A stretch of 22,232 nt of DNA from Spirochaetaceae bacterium (GTDB lineage: Bacteria; Spirochaetota; Spirochaetia; Treponematales; Breznakiellaceae). The position numbers and the translations under genes are program-made. Of the stretch, positions 7,158 to 13,378 are shown piece after piece (within the stretch, counting starts at the first letter, position 1; every line of letters starts with the position of its first letter). The notes beneath the pieces are model-generated. The model saw only the letters and a list, made by a program, of their open reading frames with translations. It ran no database searches and was not told the origin of the DNA. The stretch is from NCBI GenBank assembly GCA_031267475.1, contig JAIRZA010000135.1, forward strand, positions 1 to 22,232. Reading direction: 5' to 3'.

Positions 7158-8132
7158 ATGGCTAAAGGCGAAGTTTTTTTATTTTTGGGCCCCGAGTTGG
7201 GCGAGAAACTGGACGCGATTGAGCGCATACGCGGCGAAATGACAAAAAAGTACGGCGCCGCGCCCGAAGAAACATCTTTTTACGCCGGCGATACACCAAC
7301 CGTTGATATTAATTCTTTTTTATTGAACGCATCTTTGTTTTCCGAATCCCGTTTGATACTTGTTAAAAACGCCGGCTTATTAAAAAAGAAAGACGACGCC
7401 GCGGGTCTTGCGGCGTATATTAAATCTCCCGCAGACGACACTACGCTGATTCTGATTTCAGATTCTAACAGTATCGACCGCTCGCTGGAAAGCGCCGTTC
7501 CAAAAGACGCTAAGCGTATTTTCTGGGAATTATTTGATAATAAAAAACCTGAATGGATACGCTCGTATTTTCACCGCGAAGGTTTTTCTGTTGACGAAGA
7601 CGCGGTAGACGCAATTTTGGAACTGGTAGAAAATAATACGGATGCCTTGCGGCGCGAATGTTCACATTTGATGCTGTTTGCGGGCAAGGGGCGCGCCGCG
7701 GCGATAAAGGCGGACGAGGTTGAAAAATGGCTTTCGCATACGCGCAGCGAATCCGCCTTCACGCTTTTTTCCGCTCTTGCCGCGGGCAATTTGTCAAAAA
7801 GTATAGAGATAACGAATACGCTGCTTGCGGGACAGGAAACGCCCGTCGCTGTTATAGCCGGTCTTACGTGGTGTTTTAAGCGCTTTCGTGATTACTGCGA
7901 GCTTGCGGCGCGAGGGGCGCTTTCTGATTTTGAGTTGAAAAAAATCGGGGTGTCCACGGTAAGGAGCAAGCGCGATTATGCCAACGCGGAACGGACTTTT
8001 GGTTTAGACTCCGCCGGACGGTGCATATCCCTCTGCGCTGAATATGATATTGCCGTACGCGCGGGCGGCTCGGCTGTTGAAGATATATTTTTACATCTAT
8101 ACTTGTATAAATTATTGAGTCTTAAAAAATAG
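7158..8132 (+). CDS. holA: DNA polymerase III subunit delta (clamp-loader delta)
   Basis: A 324-residue protein with the HolA layout: an N-terminal AAA+-like fold lacking a functional P-loop (FLFLGPELGEKLDAI), the middle portion LFSESRLILVKNAGLLKK and ADDTTLILISD, a lid region with ALRRECSHLMLFAG, and the C-terminal helical collar (AFTLFSALAAGNLSKSIEI ... VAVIAGLTWCFKRF). Delta is the wrench of the clamp loader that opens the beta sliding clamp. The 8-bp gap after lexA and the absence of a Shine-Dalgarno sequence before the ATG suggest translational coupling to lexA. That would tie delta supply to SOS control if the operon is LexA-regulated, which is an inference. Confidence 0.9.
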   Translation: MAKGEVFLFLGPELGEKLDAIERIRGEMTKKYGAAPEETSFYAGDTPTVDINSFLLNASLFSESRLILVKNAGLLKKKDDAAGLAAYIKSPADDTTLILISDSNSIDRSLESAVPKDAKRIFWELFDNKKPEWIRSYFHREGFSVDEDAVDAILELVENNTDALRRECSHLMLFAGKGRAAAIKADEVEKWLSHTRSESAFTLFSALAAGNLSKSIEITNTLLAGQETPVAVIAGLTWCFKRFRDYCELAARGALSDFELKKIGVSTVRSKRDYANAERTFGLDSAGRCISLCAEYDIAVRAGGSAVEDIFLHLYLYKLLSLKK

Positions 8133-8134
8133 AA

Positions 8135-8162
8135 TTATTCAAAAACTGGTATTTTTGAATAA
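8135..8162. repeat. Perfect 11-bp inverted repeat just after holA
   Basis: TTATTCAAAAA (8135-8145) pairs perfectly with TTTTTGAATAA (8152-8162) around the 6-nt loop CTGGTA, three bases beyond the holA stop. The A-run on the left arm and T-run on the right arm make a bidirectional-terminator-like structure, but no T-run follows the stem and the stem is AT-rich. It resembles the AAAACT-GA-AGTTTT palindrome at 92-105, so it may be one of the repeat modules. It may attenuate transcription into xseB. Confidence 0.6.
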
Positions 8163-8177
8163 GCACTGATTGAACAC

Positions 8178-8213
8178 GGCTTGTCAGGCGGCCGACCGGC
8201 TGTCGAACAAGCC
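8178..8213. repeat. GC-rich nested inverted repeat upstream of xseB
   Basis: GGCTTGT (8178-8184) pairs with ACAAGCC (8207-8213); inside the loop GCCG-AC-CGGC (8191-8200) forms a second small stem. It lies between the holA hairpin and the xseB ribosome binding site. The element TCGAACAAGCC at its right end recurs downstream of xseB (from 8563), so xseB is flanked by related repeats. Confidence 0.5.
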
Positions 8214-8237
8214 AATGTTAGCGTAAAGGAAACTGCT

Positions 8238-8468
8238 ATGAAAAATTTTGAGGAACGATTGGAGCATCTTGAAAAACTTGGCGAACAAGTGCGCAGAAGC
8301 GACGTCCCGTTGAGCGACGCGCTGGCGGCTTTTGAAGAAGGCGTTAAACTTGCCCGCTCGCTGGAAAAAGAGCTTGAAAAGATTGAGGGCAGGATTGAAA
8401 TTCTTGTGAACGGCGATGATACCGGGAAGGTTGAAAAACCAGAACTGGAATTATTTAACGGCGCTTGA
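8238..8468 (+). CDS. xseB: Exodeoxyribonuclease VII small subunit
   Basis: A 76-residue, helix-rich acidic protein with the XseB pattern: FEERLEHLEKLGEQVRRSD, then PLSDALAAFEEGVKLAR and EKIEGRIEILVN. XseB wraps the long helices of XseA in Exo VII, which degrades single-stranded DNA to oligonucleotides in repair and recombination. The ATG at 8238 is chosen because AAAGGA (8225-8230) lies 7 nt upstream and the family's first helix follows at once. A TTG at 8181 in the same frame would add 19 unrelated residues encoded by an inverted repeat. xseA is not in the window. The 105-bp gap from holA holds two hairpins, so expression may be partly uncoupled from the operon. Confidence 0.92.
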   Translation: MKNFEERLEHLEKLGEQVRRSDVPLSDALAAFEEGVKLARSLEKELEKIEGRIEILVNGDDTGKVEKPELELFNGA

Positions 8469-8592
8469 CGCGGAATGAGGACCCCTCCCCTCCCCGCCTA
8501 TAATATAGTTGTTTAAATTCTGAATTTGTTTTTAACGACAAATGTTCGAAAACCGCAAAACATCGAACAAGCCTTGAAGTTATCGAACAATT
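8469..8592. repeat. Convergent gap with C-rich tract and TCGAACA repeats
   Basis: This gap separates convergent xseB and the GH57 gene. A C-rich tract at 8482-8499 (four-C runs ending CTCCCCGCCT) closely resembles the tract right after the TM2 gene (21238-21252), which also lies between convergent genes. TGTTCGA (8543-8549) and TCGAACA (8563-8569) form a 7-bp inverted repeat with a 13-nt loop, and ATCGAACAA occurs as a direct repeat at 8562-8570 and 8582-8590. No canonical terminator was recognised. Confidence 0.45.
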
Positions 8593-10497
8593 CTAATGAT
8601 AAAAATTAAGTTTGAATTTTACATCGCATCCGGAATCAGGCTCCAAGCAGAGGCGCTTGCAAATTAGAACGCGGCTTGATTGATAGTAGTCAGCGCCGTC
8701 TAAACCTGCATTTTCGGAAAATATCCATGCGTCAAACGCGCCGGAGCCGGAGCTTAAATTAATAATCACCTCGTTATGTATATCTTGAAAATCAACAGCG
8801 GCGGCTTCCGAAATTATTAGGCCCCTAAGGCCTTCAATAGGCGGCGCGGCCTTTTTTTCACTGCAATTTGAAAACGATTCATATTCGCTATATGAATATA
8901 CACGAAGATTTGTTTCATCATCGTCCGAAAACGATATATTCAATTCCGGCATAAAAATAAATCGCTGTCCGGAGTCGCTTTTATTCGTTATATGGTAGCT
9001 CAGGCTGATTTCATTATTTTTTAAATAATATGTTTTTTCAATTTCTATATTAGAAAAATTTACGCCGCCGGCGGACGCGGCATCCAACGCCGCCGCCGGC
9101 AGTTTGAAACTAACCTTATGACGCTGCCGGTCTATCGCGGTCATTTCGTAACATTCGTCCACACATAAACGAACTCCGGAATAATCCTTGTTTATTACAG
9201 CCTCGCGCGAAAAATCAGCAGGCGCTATCATATCGCTGAACGAGTAACGCTTGCCGTTCACGCTCGTAGTGCCGCAGTAGTTCCATGAACGCGGGATATA
9301 GTCTAATTCAAAAATGCTTGCTCCGGACGCGCTGATGAAGCAATTTATATCTTCGCTTTGAAACAGATATTCGCTCAAGCCGTCAAAGTTAAAATCAAAC
9401 ACCATAAGAGAAGATGTAAAACTTTTGTACCCGCGTGTTATTTTTTCAGCGTCTAAAAGCGCCTGATAAGCGGCTTTCATAACAGCGGCTTGATTAATGC
9501 CATTTTTCGGCTCGCTGTAAAACAGACCGTAATTCTGCGCTTTCCACAATTCCTCATAGGCGCTGCGCTTGCTAATTTTATCGCCGCGCAACTGGTCGAC
9601 AAGCGCGTGTACAAACGTCATCTTGGCGTAAAGATAATTTTTTTCAGGATACTCTATCAAACATTTTTTTACCGCTTTTTGCGGAAAATAAATTTTGCGC
9701 GGCGGCGAAAGGCTTTTAATCAGTTTCGACGGCAGAGAAAAATCTATCTTATTTTCATAAGCGGACAGCTCTGATAAAAAAGAAAGCGCCGAAGTTTCCG
9801 TAAACGGCTCGGAATTTTCGTTGTTAAAACACGGCGGAAAAACACTCACTATCTGCTCCATCCCATTTTCCGCGTCAAGCAAAAAGCCGTCTAAAACCCC
9901 GCTTACATCCCTTTCGAGGCTGGCGGCGATGCGTTTTGAAATGGGAAATATGGTAACCAGCTTGCCCTTATCCTCGCTGACGTAAGGTTCTCGCAGCCCG
10001 CTTTCTTTTACGCCGGCGTCAAAAAAATACGCGTCGTCAAGAAAAGTGTAAGCTATATTGCACGATTTAAGAACGCTGGGCATGGAGGAATCCCACGCGA
10101 GCTCCGGCAGCAGGCAGCCTTGCGTACGCTTGCCAAAGTGCTTGCGCAGGTACGTCGTGAGCATCTCTATATGCCCCAAACGGTCCTTATAGCTGACGAG
10201 CGGCATCATGGGCTCATAGAAACCACCGGTCAAAAGTTCAAGCTGTTTCCTGCGAACCATATTTTCCGCAAGCATGAAAATTTCACTGTGATTACGCTCA
10301 ATCCAGTACCATAATGAGCCGGAAAAATGCAAAACTACCGGAATTTTAGGGAACTTGAACAGTGTAGACAGAACAGGACGAATCTTTTCGTTATACAAGC
10401 GCTCAAAAGCGGAACCGCCCACGCCGTCTGGAAGATGATAATGCACGCCTAAAATAAGTGTTACTGATGCGCTCATAGCCTTTCGAAATAATATCAT
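8593..10497 (-). CDS. GH57-family (4-alpha-glucanotransferase/alpha-amylase-like) protein with altered active-site motifs
   Basis: A 634-residue protein with the full GH57 glucanotransferase layout: an N-terminal (beta/alpha)7 barrel (about 10-290), a helical DUF1925-like middle (about 295-355) and a C-terminal DUF1926-like beta-sandwich (about 365-634). Region 1 reads HYHLPDG (19-25; usual HNHQPxG). Region 2 is KQLELLTGGF. Region 3 is LLPELAWD, with E132 at the nucleophile position. Region 4, usually DDGEKFG with the acid Asp, reads DAENG (208-212). Region 5, usually YWHGxFGG, reads QNYGLF (321-326). The fold is thus clear but the chemistry may be changed or lost. The first ATG lies 22 bp after the rnfA stop, without a good Shine-Dalgarno sequence; an ATG at 10476 is an alternative. 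It appears to be the last gene of the gyrA-rnf operon. Confidence 0.75.
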   Translation of the reverse strand: MILFRKAMSASVTLILGVHYHLPDGVGGSAFERLYNEKIRPVLSTLFKFPKIPVVLHFSGSLWYWIERNHSEIFMLAENMVRRKQLELLTGGFYEPMMPLVSYKDRLGHIEMLTTYLRKHFGKRTQGCLLPELAWDSSMPSVLKSCNIAYTFLDDAYFFDAGVKESGLREPYVSEDKGKLVTIFPISKRIAASLERDVSGVLDGFLLDAENGMEQIVSVFPPCFNNENSEPFTETSALSFLSELSAYENKIDFSLPSKLIKSLSPPRKIYFPQKAVKKCLIEYPEKNYLYAKMTFVHALVDQLRGDKISKRSAYEELWKAQNYGLFYSEPKNGINQAAVMKAAYQALLDAEKITRGYKSFTSSLMVFDFNFDGLSEYLFQSEDINCFISASGASIFELDYIPRSWNYCGTTSVNGKRYSFSDMIAPADFSREAVINKDYSGVRLCVDECYEMTAIDRQRHKVSFKLPAAALDAASAGGVNFSNIEIEKTYYLKNNEISLSYHITNKSDSGQRFIFMPELNISFSDDDETNLRVYSYSEYESFSNCSEKKAAPPIEGLRGLIISEAAAVDFQDIHNEVIINLSSGSGAFDAWIFSENAGLDGADYYQSSRVLICKRLCLEPDSGCDVKFKLNFYH

Positions 10498-10519
10498 TTT
10501 TTACGTCTTTTGAAAACAC

Positions 10520-11107
10520 CTAAAAACTCAAAGGGGACAGCAATAATATATACGCTATAGACGAAAAAACCAGGGAAAGCAGAGCCATGGAGATGAGAAG
10601 CAGGGGCTGTCCGCTTAAAACCGAAGGTATTTTTTCGTTTTTACCGCGAAGTTTTATCATTCGCAGCAGTAAAATGGCAAAGAACGCGCTGAACGACAGG
10701 CAAAAAGAGAGTGTCAGCGCGTCCATTGTCGTATCCGCTAAGTGTAAAGTCAACAACAGCCCCGTTATTATCAGACCGGAGTATGAAGTGTAGGGTGAAA
10801 ACATCCTGTTTTGACGCATGGAGCCGTGAAACAGCAAGGAGAACAGGCTTTCGATGCCAAGAGTCAAAAAAACTGTCAGCGGAAACAGCAGGAAATACTG
10901 CAAAAATCCCAAACTCAGCGGACTCAGTATGAATGTAAAAATGAGCCACGAGGCAAAAATCGCTATAAACATTATAAACAACTGCAACAAACTGCTTTTA
11001 ATAGAATGTTCGCGGCTTTCAAAAATTTCCTTCGCGCCGAGTCCGAATGTTAATACAAGATTAAATAAAAAAGCTGAAAAACCAGCTAACATGATTAAGT
11101 TGTTCAT
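10520..11107 (-). CDS. rnfA: RnfA-like membrane subunit lacking Fe-S cysteines
   Basis: A 195-residue protein with about six hydrophobic segments, at the rnfA position (after rnfE) and of normal RnfA length. The N-terminus MNNLIMLAGFSAFLFNLVL resembles RnfA/NqrE. In the family a Cys in the first half-helix (GxCPFLGVS) and one in the fourth (PLITTNCAVLG) coordinate an intramembrane iron-sulphur centre. Aligned by eye, these positions are K26 and G111 here; the only Cys is in a later helix (about 144). Its ATG overlaps the rnfE stop by 4 bp (ATGA), so the two are translationally coupled. It would sit in the inner membrane with RnfD and RnfE. Identity rests on topology, order and weak similarity. 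Confidence 0.6.
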   Translation of the reverse strand: MNNLIMLAGFSAFLFNLVLTFGLGAKEIFESREHSIKSSLLQLFIMFIAIFASWLIFTFILSPLSLGFLQYFLLFPLTVFLTLGIESLFSLLFHGSMRQNRMFSPYTSYSGLIITGLLLTLHLADTTMDALTLSFCLSFSAFFAILLLRMIKLRGKNEKIPSVLSGQPLLLISMALLSLVFSSIAYILLLSPLSF

Positions 11108-11790
11108 GAATCTTTGGTCCGCCTCACTGCCCCGGCGTTTATGTAACGCAGGATGACCATAATGTACGCCAGCAGGAAAAGCGCTCCGGTGGAGCTTGAA
11201 ATAAGCTGAATGGGGTAAGGATACTGGTCTTTCGTGTTGAACAACGCCATTATTCCGCGGTTTCCGTCAGGCACTGTAAGCGTGGCAAATCCCAGCGGCT
11301 CGCGGATTAGCGAAAAAACGAGCGTCAATCCGCCCAGCGCCAGCAGTTCAAATAAAGATTCTGAAAAAATCCCGTTTTTAGCGGCGCTTTCAAGCGAAAC
11401 ACAGAATTTACTACCCATATAAAACACAGGCGCAAGCATACATATAAGGGTTGTTTCCATCGCGAGCAGGGGGTTCAGCAAGTAGAGCAAAAAAAGGTAG
11501 ATGCTGCCGGCGAATGACGAGATTAGCACATTCAACATTTGTATTCTTGCTTTTGATTTAACGCCGTGCGGAGCCATGTTTATGAACGCGCTTATCATGG
11601 AAACCCAGACAAGGGCGCAGGCGGCGACTATGGCGTATGAAAGACGGCTGCCGGCTATTATGAACAAGGCTACGCCGCTCATTGAAGATATTGGCGAGTT
11701 GAAAATCCCGCCTAGCTTCGCGCCTATATTATTTGACACTACAGCGCCGTCCGCGCCGCCGCCGCCTGTGCCGCCGCTTGCTTCCAACAT
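11104..11790 (-). CDS. rnfE: RnfE-like membrane subunit lacking Fe-S cysteines
   Basis: A 228-residue polytopic membrane protein with the RnfE/NqrD pattern: FNSPISSMSGVALF (30-43), then ESAAKNGIFSES (134-145, matching the family's AEAFASKNG stretch) and LIREPLGFATL (161-171, matching IREllGxGTL). The two conserved cysteines of the family are replaced by eye alignment (A41; S127). Other cysteines (58, 117, 130) are off register. An unusual glycine-rich stretch (SGGTGGGGADGA) opens the protein. The ATG has AAAGGAG at 11801-11807, 10 nt upstream inside the end of the rnfG-like gene. It forms the pseudo-symmetric pair with RnfA. Confidence 0.7.
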   Translation of the reverse strand: MLEASGGTGGGGADGAVVSNNIGAKLGGIFNSPISSMSGVALFIIAGSRLSYAIVAACALVWVSMISAFINMAPHGVKSKARIQMLNVLISSFAGSIYLFLLYLLNPLLAMETTLICMLAPVFYMGSKFCVSLESAAKNGIFSESLFELLALGGLTLVFSLIREPLGFATLTVPDGNRGIMALFNTKDQYPYPIQLISSSTGALFLLAYIMVILRYINAGAVRRTKDS

Positions 11791-11796
11791 ATTAGG

Positions 11797-12306
11797 CTAA
11801 CTCCTTTTATCCTGCGTCCGTTTCAATATGGAGGCGTTTTTTTCAATTCTATCCATCCAGATACGCAGGTACCCCGGATTGATACGCGACAATATCCTGT
11901 CGCCGTTCACCGTCAGCGGGACGAGTGTGCTGAGTCTGCCTTCATCGTCAATTATGGCTAAACATGGTGAAAAAATCCCTTCATTGATGAGAGGGAATAT
12001 GACGGCGTTTTCGCTGCTCGTCATCGTATACCAAGTTCCAAGCTGCGTTACACTGCCGGGAAGCCGCCAAGACGAGATTACCTGCTCCACGCTTCTGCTT
12101 TCGCCTATGCTGGCTAAAAATTTATTAACGGTTTTCACGGTAATTTCATTGCGCAGACCCGTAGAAAGCCCCCATATCAGAACCGCCGCCAGCATTATTG
12201 CCGCCGTCCATATTGAAAAGACTGAAACCTCGTTCAAGTTGATAAAAAAATGTTTTACCCTTTTGAAAAAAGATGATATTAAAACGAGCGCGCGTTTAGT
12301 ATTCAT
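11797..12306 (-). CDS. RnfG-position protein without FMN-attachment motif
   Basis: A 169-residue protein: cytoplasmic basic N-terminus, one membrane helix (about 30-48) and a C-terminal extracytoplasmic domain of about 115 residues. This matches the RnfG/NqrC topology and its place between rnfD and rnfE. It lacks the FMN-binding signature of the family, DxxSGATxTS with a flavinylated Thr: no SGAT-like string occurs. The part CLAIIDDEGRLSTLVPLTVNGD faintly resembles the first half of an FMN_bind domain, and the protein is shorter than typical RnfG. Its ATG overlaps the rnfD stop by 11 bp; AAAGGA lies about 5 nt upstream. Function by position only: RnfG-derived scaffold, or an unrelated single-pass subunit. 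Confidence 0.5.
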   Translation of the reverse strand: MNTKRALVLISSFFKRVKHFFINLNEVSVFSIWTAAIMLAAVLIWGLSTGLRNEITVKTVNKFLASIGESRSVEQVISSWRLPGSVTQLGTWYTMTSSENAVIFPLINEGIFSPCLAIIDDEGRLSTLVPLTVNGDRILSRINPGYLRIWMDRIEKNASILKRTQDKRS

Positions 12307-13378
12307 TTTTATCCTTTGATAAGCCCGCTGTTTTTACCGGATCATAGATTCGGCTGCTTTCTATGCTGCGCATCAACGGCGTCAATGTATTCAGCAGCGC
12401 GACCGCGAAAAACGCGCCGCAGGGGTCGCTTTTCATGTAGCGGAACCAGAATGAAAGCGCCGCCGCCAACAACGCGAAAATCACCTTGCCATAAGCTGAT
12501 TTCGGGCTTGTGGCGGGATCTGTCAGAAGAATGAACGCCGTTATCAATGTGCCGCCTGAAAGGAGTCCGAAAAGCATATCGCCGCCCCAAAGTTCGCCGC
12601 CTGTTGGTAGAGCGCCGGCGATTTTTATCAACAGCATATAAGCGGCTAGGTATACCGCGGACACATAAAACCGGCTTAGTCCTAAGGCGCTTATAACGAT
12701 ACTGCCGAGCAACAGCGCGTATACACCCCTGTCCCCTATTATGCCGATTCCCGGCGCGGCGAAGAAGTCTAAATAAGACATTGGGAATTCAACGCCGAAC
12801 AATGAGAATACCGTTTTGTTGACAGCCGCCGTTATCGTGTTCGTGTCCGGGATAAAACCGTTTTGACTCAGAATCTCCCAGAAAGAACCTATCTTGTGTC
12901 CGCCGCCGTTTACGATTTTTCCTACAAGAAATGAAAGCGGCGAGCCGGAGTTTGCCGCGTCGAAAGCGCCGGGCCATGAAAAACGTATAAACAGCCAGCC
13001 GGAGACGGCCGGATTCAGCCAGTTAGCGCCTAATCCGCCGAATGTAATTTTTACTATGAAAATGGCGAAAAAAGCGCCCGCCGCGGCAAAAGCGGGGGGT
13101 ATTTGATTTGGCAAAAGCAAGGTCAAAATAATAGCGGAGGCCGCCGCGCTGCCGTCGAACACCGTTTGCCGTCCGGTTTTTAAGCCGGCGATCAATTCGG
13201 CAAGAAGCGCCGCGCCTAGCGCCGCGAGCATGACGTAAATAGACGCGCCGCCGTCGCTAAACGCCGATTCAACAACGGCGATAGCGGCGTAAAGGCTTAT
13301 AAGCCACATCCTCGCCTTGTACGGGCATACAATATTTGTCTGCGGACGCTCAAAAAGGGCTGTAGTTTTATCCGGCAC
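12296..13378 (-). CDS. rnfD: RnfD/NqrB-like membrane subunit with Ser at the flavinylation position
   Basis: A 360-residue polytopic membrane protein. Signatures of RnfD/NqrB are clear: FDGSAAASAIILTLLLP (74-90), KITFGGLGANWLNPA (110-124) and ILLTDPATSPKSAYGK near the C-terminus. The FMN-attachment region, usually DAVSGATPL, reads DAANSGSPL (140-148): the acidic residue is kept but Thr is replaced by S146 and the SGA triad is changed. I chose the GTG at 13378 because AAAGGAG lies 6 nt upstream (13385-13391). An ATG at 13465 would add 29 non-family residues and overlap rnfC by 98 bp; the chosen start overlaps by 11 bp. Forms the membrane core with RnfA/RnfE. Confidence 0.82.
   Translation of the reverse strand: MPDKTTALFERPQTNIVCPYKARMWLISLYAAIAVVESAFSDGGASIYVMLAALGAALLAELIAGLKTGRQTVFDGSAAASAIILTLLLPNQIPPAFAAAGAFFAIFIVKITFGGLGANWLNPAVSGWLFIRFSWPGAFDAANSGSPLSFLVGKIVNGGGHKIGSFWEILSQNGFIPDTNTITAAVNKTVFSLFGVEFPMSYLDFFAAPGIGIIGDRGVYALLLGSIVISALGLSRFYVSAVYLAAYMLLIKIAGALPTGGELWGGDMLFGLLSGGTLITAFILLTDPATSPKSAYGKVIFALLAAALSFWFRYMKSDPCGAFFAVALLNTLTPLMRSIESSRIYDPVKTAGLSKDKNEY

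Noticed and set aside
8181..8237. TTG start extending XseB by 19 residues
   Set aside because: The extension is encoded by an inverted repeat, lacks a ribosome binding site and does not fit the family's length.
8499..8504. TATAAT after xseB as a promoter
   Set aside because: No -35 box lies upstream (C-rich tract instead) and no plus-strand gene follows.
11828..12319. 163-residue plus-strand open frame
   Set aside because: It lies opposite the rnfG-like gene and shows no family features; a shadow of the real gene.
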